A stretch of 56,692 nucleotides of DNA from Candidatus Sphingomonas excrementigallinarum (GCA_019112965.1 DXIH01000046.1:1-56692), one strand, 5' to 3'. Positions 9,097 through 17,493 are shown, numbered from the stretch's first letter. Translations and numbers: made by a program. The notes: generated from the sequence alone by a model not told the origin.

Positions 9097-9501
9097 TTGG
9101 CCACTTCCCCGCAATCGCCGCGTCCGTCCGATCCCGCCGAGGTGGAGGCGCTGCATCGCCTGATCCTCGCGTCGCTGGATGACGACCAGGCGGTGGAGAC
9201 GATCTCGATCCCGCTCGCGGGCAAATCGTCGATTGCCGATTTCATGGTGATCGCCAGCGGTCGCTCGACCCGGCAGGTCGCCTCGATGGCGATGAAACTC
9301 GCCGAGAAGATCAAGGCCGAGTTCGGCCGTTCGGTTCGGATCGAGGGTCTGCCGACCGCCGACTGGGTGCTGATCGACGCGAACGACGTCATCGTCCACC
9401 TGTTCCGGCCAGAGGTTCGCAGCTTCTACAATCTGGAACGCATGTGGGCGTTCGGCGACGCACCGACCCCACCCGCGAGTCCCGCCGACCGCAGCCTCTG
9501 A
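9097..9501 (+). CDS. rsfS: Ribosomal silencing factor RsfS
   Basis: 134 residues. The start is TTG 9097, placed 5 bases after AGGAG (9087-9091); no ATG lies nearby. RsfS (DUF143/Iojap) binds ribosomal protein L14 and blocks subunit joining under starvation. Family features: DFMVIASGRSTRQV, EGLPTADWVLIDANDVIVH and FRPEVRSFYNLERMW. It is co-directional with nadD and rlmH with short gaps. The Pro-rich tail after FGDAP is not conserved in the family. Confidence 0.93.
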   Translation: MATSPQSPRPSDPAEVEALHRLILASLDDDQAVETISIPLAGKSSIADFMVIASGRSTRQVASMAMKLAEKIKAEFGRSVRIEGLPTADWVLIDANDVIVHLFRPEVRSFYNLERMWAFGDAPTPPASPADRSL

Positions 9502-9519
9502 CACCGGCAAGGTCCGCCC

Positions 9520-9942
9520 GTGCTGCTGCATATCGTCGCGCGCGGGCGGATCGGCCGTTCGCCCGAGGCCGAGCTGGTCGACCGCTATATCAAGCGGATC
9601 GGCTGGCCGACCAAGGTCACCGAACTCCCCGACACCGGCGGCAAGGTGCCACCGCTGGAGGGGCAGGTGCGACTCGTCCTGATGGACGAGAAGGGCGAGA
9701 ACATGTCCTCGATGGACTTCGCGCGTCGGCTGGAGCGCTGGCGTGACGATGGCGTGCGGGAGTGCCGCTTCATGATCGGCGCGGCGGACGGGTTCGAGGA
9801 TGCCGACCGGGCGCGCGCCGATCTGCTCCTCTCCTATGGCCGGGCGACCTGGCCGCACATGATGGCGCGCGCGATGCTGGCCGAACAGCTGTTCCGCGCG
9901 ACCAGCATCCTCGCCAACCACCCCTATCATCGCGAAGGCTGA
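9520..9942 (+). CDS. rlmH: 23S rRNA (pseudouridine1915-N3)-methyltransferase
   Basis: 140 residues from GTG 9520. A SPOUT-fold methyltransferase that modifies pseudouridine 1915 in helix 69 of assembled ribosomes. Visible motifs are VLMDEKGENMSSMDFA, the FMIGAADGF SAM-binding loop (GGxxG-like), and a C-terminal MLAEQLFRATSILANHPYH, which is diagnostic of RlmH. The gap to rsfS is 18 bases and to envC only 4, so co-transcription is likely. Confidence 0.95.
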   Translation: MLLHIVARGRIGRSPEAELVDRYIKRIGWPTKVTELPDTGGKVPPLEGQVRLVLMDEKGENMSSMDFARRLERWRDDGVRECRFMIGAADGFEDADRARADLLLSYGRATWPHMMARAMLAEQLFRATSILANHPYHREG

Positions 9943-9946
9943 CCGC

Positions 9947-11122
9947 GTGGTGTTGCGTCAAGGGGCGCGGCGGCATGGCGTGTTGGCGCTGGCGGCCCTG
10001 GCGCTGCTGGGCGCGACCGACATCGCCGCCGACCAGCGACGTCTGGCCGATGCCCGTGCGGGCGCGGCGGCCGCGCAGGCACGCGCCCAGGCGCTGGAGC
10101 AGCAGGCAGGCGCCGAGCGCAATGCCGCCGCCATCGCCCAGGCGAAAGAACGCGCCATGGCCGCCCGCGTCGCGGCGGCGGAGGCCGAGGTGACGGCGGC
10201 CCGCGCGCGCGTCGATCTGGTCGCCGGGCTGCTGGAGCGGCAACAGGCGAAGCTGGCCAGGGCGCAGGCGCCGCTCGCGCACCTGCTGGCCGCAATGCAG
10301 AGCATGGCCGCGCGTCCCCCCGTGGCGGCGGTGGCGCAACCCGGCTCGGTGGCCGATCTGGCGCATGTCCGTGCGGTCTTCGCCACCGTCGCCCCCGTCA
10401 TCGCCCAGCGTTCGGCGACCGTCCGCGCCGAACTGGCCGCCACCCGCCGCGTCCGGGCGCAGGTGACGGTGGCGGCGCGCGCGCTCGCGACGACCACCAC
10501 CAAGCTGGAGGGCGAACGTCAGGCGCTCGCCAGGCTGGAGGCCAGTCATCGCGGCCGGGCCGAGGCGCTGGGGCAGGTGGCGATCGACGAGTCCAACCGC
10601 GCGCTGGCGCTGGGCGAGGCGGCGCGCGACATCGTCGACCGCATGGCCGAACGCGGCGAGGCGCGGGCGACCGCGGACGAACTTCTGACGCTGCCCGGCC
10701 CCGTCTCGCGCCCGCTTGGGGCGGGCGTCATGGGACCGGCGATCGCGCCGGGCACCTATCGCCTGCCGGTGCAGGGCAAGGTGGCGGGCGGCTTCGGCGA
10801 GATTTCGGATTCGGGTGTTCGGGCGCGCGGCATCACCCTGTCGACGGTGCCCTACGCCCCGGTCGTCGCCCCGGCGGGCGGCGAGGTCCGCTATGCGGGT
10901 GCGTTTCGTGGCTATGGCGGGATCGTCATCCTGAATCACGGCACCGGCTGGACCAGCCTGGTGACGGGCCTGGGTGCCATCGCGGTCAAACCCGGTCAGC
11001 ATGTCGCGGCGGGCGCGGTACTGGGCCGGGCAGGGCGGGGGCGCGGGGGCGTCGAGCCGCGCGTGACGGTAGAATTGCGCCGCGACGGGCGACCGATGGA
11101 TATTGCCGCGCTCCTGGGGTGA
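9947..11122 (+). CDS. envC: EnvC-like murein hydrolase activator with degenerate LytM domain
   Basis: 391 residues starting at GTG 9947. An N-terminal hydrophobic stretch (LALAALALLGAT) should direct export. Residues ~25-210 are Ala/Arg/Gln-rich coiled coil, and the C-terminal ~110 residues form a LytM/M23 fold (GYGGIVILNHG, VKPGQHVAAGAVLG). The zinc motifs of active M23 peptidases are absent: ARGITL replaces the HxxxD region and VTVEL replaces the HxH strand. This matches EnvC-type proteins, which activate periplasmic amidases at the division septum rather than cutting peptidoglycan. Lies between rlmH and ctpA. Confidence 0.9.
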   Translation: MVLRQGARRHGVLALAALALLGATDIAADQRRLADARAGAAAAQARAQALEQQAGAERNAAAIAQAKERAMAARVAAAEAEVTAARARVDLVAGLLERQQAKLARAQAPLAHLLAAMQSMAARPPVAAVAQPGSVADLAHVRAVFATVAPVIAQRSATVRAELAATRRVRAQVTVAARALATTTTKLEGERQALARLEASHRGRAEALGQVAIDESNRALALGEAARDIVDRMAERGEARATADELLTLPGPVSRPLGAGVMGPAIAPGTYRLPVQGKVAGGFGEISDSGVRARGITLSTVPYAPVVAPAGGEVRYAGAFRGYGGIVILNHGTGWTSLVTGLGAIAVKPGQHVAAGAVLGRAGRGRGGVEPRVTVELRRDGRPMDIAALLG

Positions 11123-11328
11123 CGTCGGGTAGGCGCATTTCGCCGAGGAGGTTACCTGACCGTGCCCCATTCGCAGTGGCTGCAGTCGCTCACCCCGCAT
11201 GAACTCTCCCGTTTCCCCATCGGTTTCGGCAAAGCGGAACCGATAGGTGGACGTCATTGCGATCAGCCGAACGACATTCTCGCGATGCCTTCCTTTTCGA
11301 GAAAGCATCCGTGCCCTAAAGCGTCACC

Positions 11329-11880
11329 ATGAAGATCATGTTCGCCATGCTGCTGGTGTCGGTTGCAGCCAGCGCGCAGGCGCAGACAATACAAGCACGG
11401 CCCAGTGGGAATGCAGCAATGAACGATGCCGCAACCGTCATTACCGTGGACCACACGGGCTTCGCCGTATCGTCTCTGGACGAAGCCATTCGGTTTTGGA
11501 CGGCAGCGCTCGGCTTCACCCTTGAGCGACAATCGGAGATGGGGGGCGACTTCCTGCATCAGGTAACCGGCGTCGATGATCCGGGTGTAAAAACGGCGAT
11601 CGTCAGGGCGCCAGGCGGTTTTGCGGTGGAATTGTTGCAATATTCAAAAGGGCACCTGAATGGGGCGGTGCCTTCCAGCGCGGGGGCGATCGGTGCGGCT
11701 CACCTGGCTCTGACCGTAAAAGACATTCATACCGCCATCGCCCGCGTTGAAGCTGCAGGATGGAAAGCCAAGGGTAGTCCGTTGCCAATCGCGGGTGGTC
11801 CACGCAAGGGGACTTTGGTGGCCTATGTTTCCGGTCCCGATCACATTACGATAGAGATTATGCAGCCGCCAGCCCGGTAA
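11329..11880 (+). CDS. Secreted VOC-superfamily (glyoxalase-like) protein
   Basis: 183 residues with a clear Sec signal peptide (MKIMFAMLLVSVAASAQAQ). The mature part has one VOC module: VDHTGFAVSSLDEAIRFWTA at the start, GDFLHQV, FAVELLQYSKG, a second beta unit AAHLALTVKDIHTAIARVEA, and ending GPDHITIEIMQPP. Candidate metal ligands are the His of DHTG, the Glu of VELL, the His of AAHLAL and the Glu of TIEI. Substrate unknown. An exported VOC protein is less usual. It sits, with the next gene, between envC and ctpA. No strong Shine-Dalgarno is seen. Confidence 0.82.
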   Translation: MKIMFAMLLVSVAASAQAQTIQARPSGNAAMNDAATVITVDHTGFAVSSLDEAIRFWTAALGFTLERQSEMGGDFLHQVTGVDDPGVKTAIVRAPGGFAVELLQYSKGHLNGAVPSSAGAIGAAHLALTVKDIHTAIARVEAAGWKAKGSPLPIAGGPRKGTLVAYVSGPDHITIEIMQPPAR

Positions 11881-11975
11881 TGAGCTTGGAGTAAGCTTTC
11901 CCATTTCCCGATCATTTTTCGAGGAGGCGACCGAGACCGATTGCAGGCGCGGCAAGAGCTTGGCATTTCCTCCGC

Positions 11976-12365
11976 ATGGGAGAAGCAATCGGCACGTTCG
12001 AGCAGATCGTATCGCTGGAACCCCAGCATGAAGCCCTGCTGCGCGCATTACGGGCACTGGCCTTTGAGCTGCATCCCGATCTAGTCGAGGTGGCACGGCC
12101 AGGCGATCGGGCTGTGAGTTGGGGCTGGGGGCCCAAGAAGATGAGCGAGGCCTATGCCTGCGCCCTTCCCTACAAGGACCATGTGAACCTCGCTTTCTAT
12201 CGTGGTGCCGACCTGGCTGACCCTGCCGCGAAGCTCCGGGGCACCGGCAAGGCGATGCGGCATCTGCCGCTTACCAAGCCGGAACAGTTAGATGATCCGG
12301 TTGTGCGGAGGTTGCTGGTGGCCGCGCGTGTGGAACGGCAAGAGGCTCTGCGTCGGCCGGGCTGA
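11976..12365 (+). CDS. DUF1801 domain-containing protein
   Basis: 129 residues, cytoplasmic. It resembles the DUF1801/YdhG-like fold: ELHPDLVEVARPGDRAVSWG, then HVNLAFYRGADLADPAAKL and GTGKAMRHLPL. No catalytic function is known for the family. It lies 95 bp after the VOC gene and 173 bp before ctpA. The gap downstream contains CTTTCCC...GGGAAAG, a possible weak hairpin. Confident as a gene, function unknown. Confidence 0.8.
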   Translation: MGEAIGTFEQIVSLEPQHEALLRALRALAFELHPDLVEVARPGDRAVSWGWGPKKMSEAYACALPYKDHVNLAFYRGADLADPAAKLRGTGKAMRHLPLTKPEQLDDPVVRRLLVAARVERQEALRRPG

Positions 12366-12538
12366 CAACGCCTTTCCCACTTCACCATCGTTTTTGGGAA
12401 AGAAAAGCCAAGGACCCTGGCTGCCTATCATCCCCGATCGCCCGCCACCCGCTCAGCCCCCGTTCAGCACGGTTGCGCTTTGATTGCGTCCGGCTTCCCG
12501 CTACACAGGCGGCTCGCTTATCTGGTCCAGGACCCTCG

Positions 12539-13888
12539 ATGCCCCGTTTGCTGCCGAACCGTCCGCTTCTGACTGCTACTGCCCTTGTCGGCGCGCTGGC
12601 CATGGTGCCGATCACGACCTCCGCGATGGCGGCGGTGGACAGCTCGACCGTGCGGCAGTTCGACCGGTTCCTCGACGTCTATAACCGGATCAAGGCGGAC
12701 TATGTCGACAAGGTCGACGACGACATGCTCATCAAGGGCGCGATCCAGGGGATGCTGGCGGCGCTCGATCCGCACAGCAGCTATGTCGATGCGCTCGACT
12801 TCGACAATCTGAAGATCCAGACCGAGGGCAATTATGGCGGCCTGGGCCTGACCGTCTCGATGGAGGACGGCGCGATCAAGGTCATCGCGCCGCAGGAGGA
12901 TACGCCTGCGGGCCGCGCGGGGGTGAAGTCGGGCGATTACATCACCCATATCGACGGCAAGCTGATCTACGGCCAGTCGCTGGACGAGGCGATCAGCCAG
13001 ATGCGCGGCAAGCCCGGCACCAAGATCAAGCTGACCATCGTCCGCCCCGGCCGCGACAAGCCGATCGAGCTGACCCTGACCCGCGAGGTCATCGTCCAGC
13101 GCCCGGTGAAGTGGGAGGTGCGCGGCGATGTCGGCTATATCAACATCAACACCTTCTCCGAGAATACCGGCGCCGATACGCGCGCGGCGATCATGGCGAT
13201 CGACAAGGCGCTGGGCCACCGGCCGCTGGGGTACGTGGTCGACCTGCGCGACAATGGCGGCGGCCTGCTGACCCAGGCGATTGCCGTGTCGGACGCCTTC
13301 CTCGATCACGGCGAGATCGTGTCGCAGCGCGGCCGCGAGAAATCGGATATCGAGCGCTATTACGCCAAGCCCGGCGACGACGCGCATGGCCTGCCGGTGA
13401 TCGTGCTGACCAACTCGGGCACCGCCTCGGCATCGGAGATCGTCGCGGGGGCGCTCCAGGATCATCACCGCGCGCTCATCATGGGCGAGCGCAGCTTCGG
13501 CAAGGGCTCGGTCCAGACGCTGCTGCCGCTGGGGCCGGAGACGGCGCTGCGCCTGACCACCGCGCGCTACTACACCCCCTCGGGCCGGTCGGTGCAGGAG
13601 GGCGGGATCGAGCCCGATATCAAGGTGCCCGAAATCTCCGATCCCGACTACAAGACCCGCCCCGTCTTCCGCGAGGCCGATCTGCGTCGCCACCTCATCA
13701 ACGAGGTGAAGGCCGATAACGCGATCCTGGAAGAGGATACCAAGACCGATCCGCGCTTCGCGATGACGCCCGAGCAGCTGAAGAAGCAGGGGATCGAGGA
13801 CTTCCAGCTCTATTATGCGCTGAAGACCATCGCGCGCCTGGGCGGTCCGGCCCAGATCGCCGCCGCCACCAAGCCGCCGGTGAAGTGA
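12539..13888 (+). CDS. ctpA: S41-family C-terminal processing peptidase
   Basis: 449 residues. ATG 12539 was preferred over an in-frame start at 12473 because it gives a signal sequence (LLTATALVGALAMVPITTSAMA). It cleaves periplasmic proteins near their C termini. The PDZ domain is at ~95-175 (GGLGLTVSMEDG, DTPAGRAGVKSGDYI). The protease core has VVDLRDNGGG, SGTASASEI and FGKGSVQ. Ser297 and Lys322 are 25 residues apart, as in the family Ser/Lys dyad. EnvC and Ctp proteins often lie together in alphaproteobacteria. Confidence 0.95.
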   Translation: MPRLLPNRPLLTATALVGALAMVPITTSAMAAVDSSTVRQFDRFLDVYNRIKADYVDKVDDDMLIKGAIQGMLAALDPHSSYVDALDFDNLKIQTEGNYGGLGLTVSMEDGAIKVIAPQEDTPAGRAGVKSGDYITHIDGKLIYGQSLDEAISQMRGKPGTKIKLTIVRPGRDKPIELTLTREVIVQRPVKWEVRGDVGYININTFSENTGADTRAAIMAIDKALGHRPLGYVVDLRDNGGGLLTQAIAVSDAFLDHGEIVSQRGREKSDIERYYAKPGDDAHGLPVIVLTNSGTASASEIVAGALQDHHRALIMGERSFGKGSVQTLLPLGPETALRLTTARYYTPSGRSVQEGGIEPDIKVPEISDPDYKTRPVFREADLRRHLINEVKADNAILEEDTKTDPRFAMTPEQLKKQGIEDFQLYYALKTIARLGGPAQIAAATKPPVK

Positions 13889-13890
13889 CC

Positions 13891-14385
13891 ATGGCCGTCA
13901 CGCGCACCCGCAACGAATGCCTGGCGAACTGGATCGCCTTTGGCCTGCCCGTCGCCCTGCTGGCCGGGGCGTGGGGCAGCCAGCTCTTCGGCGGCCTCTA
14001 CCCGTGCGAGATGTGCCATTGGCAGCGCTGGCCACATTATGCCGCGCTGGTGCCCGCCTTCCTCGCCTTCTTCGTGCCCCAGCGCAGCATCCGGGGATCG
14101 CTTGTCATCCTTGCCGCGTTGTTGATCGCGGTGTCGGGGGCGATCGGTGTCGCCCATGCCGGGGTCGAATATGGCTGGTGGCAGGGCTTTACCGCCTGCA
14201 CCTCGACGGTGAGTTTTACGGGCGGGAGCGCCGCCGACCGGCTGAACGCGATTCTGAAGGCGCCGGTCATCCGCTGCGACGTGGCGCAATGGACATTGGG
14301 TGGCATCTCGCTGGCCGGGTTCAACGCGATCTTCTCGCTGAGCGGGGCGGCGGCGATCCTGGTGTTGATGAGGAAGGCACGATGA
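13891..14385 (+). CDS. dsbB: DsbB-like disulfide bond formation protein
   Basis: 164 residues from ATG 13891, 2 bases after the ctpA stop. Four hydrophobic segments are visible. The first periplasmic loop has the quinone-linked redox pair in LYPCEMCHWQRWPH (CxxC), and the second loop has two further Cys (FTACTSTV and VIRCDVAQW). DsbB re-oxidises DsbA and passes electrons to ubiquinone. The stop overlaps the coq7 ATG (ATGA), which links it to a ubiquinone-synthesis gene. No dsbA is in the window. Confidence 0.9.
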   Translation: MAVTRTRNECLANWIAFGLPVALLAGAWGSQLFGGLYPCEMCHWQRWPHYAALVPAFLAFFVPQRSIRGSLVILAALLIAVSGAIGVAHAGVEYGWWQGFTACTSTVSFTGGSAADRLNAILKAPVIRCDVAQWTLGGISLAGFNAIFSLSGAAAILVLMRKAR

Positions 14386-14924
14386 GCCAGCTCCGCTGGA
14401 TGCCGGGCGACCGGCGCGAACCGATGAAGGCGATGGTCCGCGTGGACCAGGCCGGGGAATATGGCGCGACCCGCATCTATGCCGGGCAGCTGGCGGTGCT
14501 GGGCGACCGGCATCCTTTCTCGCGCGCGATCCATCACATGGCCCAGCAGGAAGAGCGTCACCGCGCCTTTTTCGACCGGATGATCGCCGAGCGCCGGGTG
14601 CGCCCGACGCTGTTCCAGCCCTTTTGGGACAAGGCGGGATTCGCGCTGGGCGCGATCACCGCGGCGATCGGGCCGAAGGCGGCGATGGCCTGCACCGCGG
14701 CGGTCGAGACCGAGATCGACAAACATTATCAGGCACAGCTCGACCAGCTGGGCGACAGCGACCCCGAACTGTCGGAGGCCATCGCCGATTTCCAGGCCGA
14801 GGAGCTGGAGCATCGCGACCATGCACTGGGCGCGGGTGCGGAGGAAGCGATCGCCTATCCAGTGATGTACGGATTGATCCGGGCAGGCTGCAAGGTCGCG
14901 ATCGCCGCGGCCAAGCGCATCTGA
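14382..14924 (+). CDS. coq7: Demethoxyubiquinone hydroxylase
   Basis: 180 residues from ATG 14382, overlapping dsbB by 4 bases. A ferritin-like di-iron monooxygenase performing the last hydroxylation of the ubiquinone ring. The di-iron ligands appear as Glu in VDQAGEYGA, the EERH set in QQEERHRAFF, Glu in ETEIDKHY, and EELEHRDHA (ExxH). Hydrophobic stretches (LGAITAAIGPKAAMA) suggest peripheral membrane association. Coupling to dsbB fits, since DsbB uses ubiquinone as its acceptor. Confidence 0.95.
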   Translation: MSQLRWMPGDRREPMKAMVRVDQAGEYGATRIYAGQLAVLGDRHPFSRAIHHMAQQEERHRAFFDRMIAERRVRPTLFQPFWDKAGFALGAITAAIGPKAAMACTAAVETEIDKHYQAQLDQLGDSDPELSEAIADFQAEELEHRDHALGAGAEEAIAYPVMYGLIRAGCKVAIAAAKRI

Positions 14925-14947
14925 ACGGCACGAGCGGGAGAGAGAGG

Positions 14948-15412
14948 ATGATAAACCGCCCCTGGGCCGCCGCCGCATTGGCGGCCTTTGCGATGGCCGC
15001 GCCTGCGGCTGCGCAGCAGGTCGCCGCCCCCGGCGCGATTCCGCCCAAAAAGATCGAAGCGCCGGGCGAGGTCTCGCGCAACGCGCCCGTCAACGGCGTG
15101 CTGACGCTGTTCGGCAACGAACGCTGCCCAACCGACAATCAGGGCAATGAGATTGTCGTCTGCGTCCGGCGCGGCGCGGAGGAGCAGTTCCGGGTTCCCA
15201 AGGAACTGCGCGATCTTCAGGTCACGCCTGAGAATGAAAGCTGGGCCGCGCGCGCGACCGGCACGCTGAACGAAGGCACCGGCGTCAACAGCATCGGCAG
15301 CTGCTCGGCGGTGGGCGCGGGCGGTGCGACGGGGTGCTTCGCCCAGCGCGTGCGCGAGAACCGCGCCGCCAATGCCCAGCGCCAGCGCGACGAGGAACCG
15401 CGCAATCCTTGA
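14948..15412 (+). CDS. Small secreted hypothetical protein
   Basis: 154 residues from ATG 14948, preceded by a purine-rich GAGAGAGG. The signal peptide is AAAALAAFAMAAPAAAQ. The mature part has a Cys pair, ERCPTDNQGNEIVVC, followed by an RRG-EEQFRVPKEL segment, then two more Cys in GSCSAVGAGGATGC. It ends in an Arg/Gln/Glu-rich tail. The pattern C-P-x-G-x-IVVC resembles small exported sphingomonad proteins of unknown function; I cannot assign a role. Periplasmic, probably with two disulfides, and so a possible client of the nearby DsbB. Confidence 0.75.
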   Translation: MINRPWAAAALAAFAMAAPAAAQQVAAPGAIPPKKIEAPGEVSRNAPVNGVLTLFGNERCPTDNQGNEIVVCVRRGAEEQFRVPKELRDLQVTPENESWAARATGTLNEGTGVNSIGSCSAVGAGGATGCFAQRVRENRAANAQRQRDEEPRNP

Positions 15413-15825
15413 TCCTTGTGACCGAACGCTGGCCCGCCGGGGTGGCGCGGGATTCGTTCGATGGTGCTGGGCGCGTCTATAGCATGATACCATGAGATGA
15501 ACTCACCCGTCCCCTTCAGGGGAGGGGCCGGGGGTGGGGCGCCTCCGCAAGCGTGCAGCCCGTGGCGAGGCCCCACCCCAACCCCTCCCCTGAAGGGTAG
15601 GGGCTCTCCTTGGTTCAATGCAACGTCATCACGGTCTAAGGTGATCGCCGTGGAGGGGGGGCTTGGCCGGAGGTTTTGCCCGTGGCCTTCGACTTTGCTC
15701 AGGCTGAACGGTGTAGGGGGCATTTGGCGGGCAGATCGCGAGGACGGGGCCGCCCTCCGCACCTCGTCGCCCATCTCATCTCCCTCCTGCCGAACAAAGG
15801 GAGGCGATAAGCCTCCCTCCGCCTA
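15413..15825. repeat. Intergenic gap with MITE and short repeat
   Basis: 413 bp between two convergent genes. It contains the second 161 bp MITE (15478-15638) and one short GAAGTCGAAG-type repeat (15684-15711, reading GGCCTTCGACTTTGCTCAGG). Nothing else is recognisable; ORFs crossing it are repeat read-through. Confidence 0.75.
15478..15638 (+). mobile_element. 161 bp MITE-like element, copy 2
   Basis: TA at 15478-15479 and 15637-15638. The most diverged left end (TATAGCATGATACCATGAGA). The interior matches copy 1, including the CTCCGCAAGCGTGC loop. Same orientation and length as the other three copies. Confidence 0.8.
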
Positions 15826-16893
15826 CTACGCCGCCACCGCCTGCACGCGCGGAACCTGGGCAATCCGTTCCAGCGCCATCGCGCGGGCGGCTTCATCGGC
15901 GGTGATGCCGTCCCGGTCGGCTAGCGTCAGGGCATCGGTCATCGTCCGCCCGACCGCCAGGACCCGCCGCCGGACCTCCGCGCCGCGCCAGCCCAGATAT
16001 TCGCCCGCGACATTGATGATCCCGCCCGCATTGACCAGGAAGTCGGGGGCATAGAAGATGTCGCGTTCGGCCAGTCGCTCGGCCATGTCCTCGCTGGCCA
16101 GTTGGTTGTTGGCCGCGCCGCACACCACGCGGGCGCGCAGCTGGGCGACCGTCTCGGCGTCCAGCACCCCGCCCAATGCGCATGGGGCCAGCACGTCGAC
16201 ACGGGCAGACAGCAGCGCTCGGCTGCTCATCACCATCGCGCCGAAACGGTCGGCGGCGCGCGCGGCGACCTCGCTGCGCGGTTCCGCGACGATCAGCCTG
16301 GCGCCCTGTTCGTGGAGCAGCTCGCACAGCGCATAACCGACATGACCGAGCCCCTGTACGCCGACCGTCACGTCGGACAGTTCCGCGCCCAGCCGCTGGC
16401 GAACCGCGACCCGCATCGCCTGCACCACGCCCAGCGCGGTCCAGGGCGACGGATCGCCGCTGGGCTTCTGGCCCGACACGGGCAGCCCCGCGACATGGCG
16501 GGTGCGAGTCGCGACCTCCGCCATGTCCGCCACGCTGGTCCCGACATCCTCGGCGGTGACATAGCGGCCCTTCAATTCGGCAACCTGACGGCCAAAGGCG
16601 CGGAACAGCGCGGCGCGGTCGAACGGCCCCTGGGGCAGGCGAATGACGGCCTTGCCGCCGCCAAAGGGCAGGTTGGCCAGCGCGTTCTTGAGCGCCATGC
16701 CCTCGGCCAGACGCAGCGCATCGACCGTTGCGGCGCGATCGTCGGCATAGTGCCACAACCGGCACCCGCCCGCCGCCGGGCCCAGCGCGGTCGAATGGAG
16801 CACGATGACACCGTTCGCGCCGCTGTCCTTGTCATGGAACGTCACCACCTCTTCGGGGGGCAGGCTCTGGTGGTCTTGGGCTTGGCGAAGCAT
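15826..16893 (-). CDS. Leucine/phenylalanine-type amino acid dehydrogenase
   Basis: 355 residues, Glu/Leu/Phe/Val dehydrogenase family, NAD-dependent oxidative deamination of an amino acid. GPAAGGCRLWHY and the catalytic Lys region (LKNALANLPFGGGKAVI) are present, then YVTAEDVGTS, the Rossmann VQGLGHVGYAL, and CGAANNQLA near the end. Length fits leucine dehydrogenases (~350-360). It is transcribed divergently from an Lrp/AsnC regulator gene 129 bp away, a typical arrangement for amino-acid-responsive catabolism. Exact substrate preference cannot be read from sequence. Confidence 0.88.
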   Translation of the reverse strand: MLRQAQDHQSLPPEEVVTFHDKDSGANGVIVLHSTALGPAAGGCRLWHYADDRAATVDALRLAEGMALKNALANLPFGGGKAVIRLPQGPFDRAALFRAFGRQVAELKGRYVTAEDVGTSVADMAEVATRTRHVAGLPVSGQKPSGDPSPWTALGVVQAMRVAVRQRLGAELSDVTVGVQGLGHVGYALCELLHEQGARLIVAEPRSEVAARAADRFGAMVMSSRALLSARVDVLAPCALGGVLDAETVAQLRARVVCGAANNQLASEDMAERLAERDIFYAPDFLVNAGGIINVAGEYLGWRGAEVRRRVLAVGRTMTDALTLADRDGITADEAARAMALERIAQVPRVQAVAA

Positions 16894-16910
16894 TGGTCGT
16901 GTCCCTGAAA

Positions 16911-16927
16911 TTCTGTCTGACGCAGAA
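16911..16927. promoter_or_regulatory. Inverted repeat upstream of the dehydrogenase gene
   Basis: TTCTG-N7-CAGAA lies 18 bp upstream of the dehydrogenase start codon in the divergent promoter region. CCTGAAAT at 16904-16911 and ATTTCAGG at 17009-17016 form a further, widely spaced inverted pair. These are plausible binding sites for the divergent Lrp/AsnC regulator. Confidence 0.4.
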
Positions 16928-17008
16928 ATAGCCCGGAACGAGAGGCGAAACTGATCCCATTCAGGTGGCGATGTGCGATTCTTGGGTTAAGATGACCACT
17001 ATATCGCT

Positions 17009-17024
17009 ATTTCAGGAATGAAAT
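17009..17024. promoter_or_regulatory. Palindrome spanning the Lrp-gene ribosome binding site and start codon
   Basis: ATTTCA-GGAA-TGAAAT is a perfect 6-4-6 inverted repeat. The central AGGAA is the probable Shine-Dalgarno, and the last two bases are the A and T of the ATG at 17023. It could be an autoregulatory operator or an RNA hairpin hiding the ribosome binding site. Confidence 0.5.
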
Positions 17025-17493
17025 GTCGCACGAACTGGATATCTGGGAACGTCGCATCCTCGCATTGCTGCAAGAGGATGCCAGCCTGTCCACTGCCGCC
17101 ATCGCCGAGGCCGTGGGGCTGTCGGCCTCGCCCTGCTGGCGGCGGATCGACCGGCTGGAGCGGGAGGGCATCATCAAGCGCCGGGTCGCGCTGGTCGACC
17201 GGGCCAAGGTGGGGTTGAAGGCGCAGATCTTCGCGCAGGTGAAGCTGAACGCGCATGGCCGCGCCAATCTGGACGAGTTCACCGCCGCGATCCGCGAGGT
17301 TCCCGAGGTGATGGAGTGCCACGTCCTGATGGGCTCGGTCGACTTCATGCTGCGCATCGTCGCGGCCGATATCGAATCCTATGAACGGCTGTTCTTCGAA
17401 CGGCTGTCGAACCTGCCGGGGGTGCAGGAAATCAACTCCACCGTGGCGCTGTCGGAGATCAAGTCGACCACCTCGTTGCCGATTAGAGCATGA
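17023..17493 (+). CDS. Lrp/AsnC-family transcriptional regulator
   Basis: 156 residues. An N-terminal winged helix-turn-helix (LSTAAIAEAVGLSASPCWRR; DRLEREGIIKRRVALVD) is followed by a C-terminal RAM effector domain (VMECHVLMGSVDFMLRIV). It probably controls the divergent dehydrogenase gene in response to an amino acid. The last codons (ATT AGA GCA TGA) run into MITE copy 3, so the stop codon is supplied by the element. Confidence 0.93.
   Translation: MSHELDIWERRILALLQEDASLSTAAIAEAVGLSASPCWRRIDRLEREGIIKRRVALVDRAKVGLKAQIFAQVKLNAHGRANLDEFTAAIREVPEVMECHVLMGSVDFMLRIVAADIESYERLFFERLSNLPGVQEINSTVALSEIKSTTSLPIRA

Noticed and set aside
11123..11258. Minus-strand small protein between envC and the VOC gene
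   Set aside because: A frame from 11258 gives about 45 residues before running antisense into envC; no domain, no ribosome site and no stop before the neighbouring gene. I see nothing convincing in this 206 bp gap.
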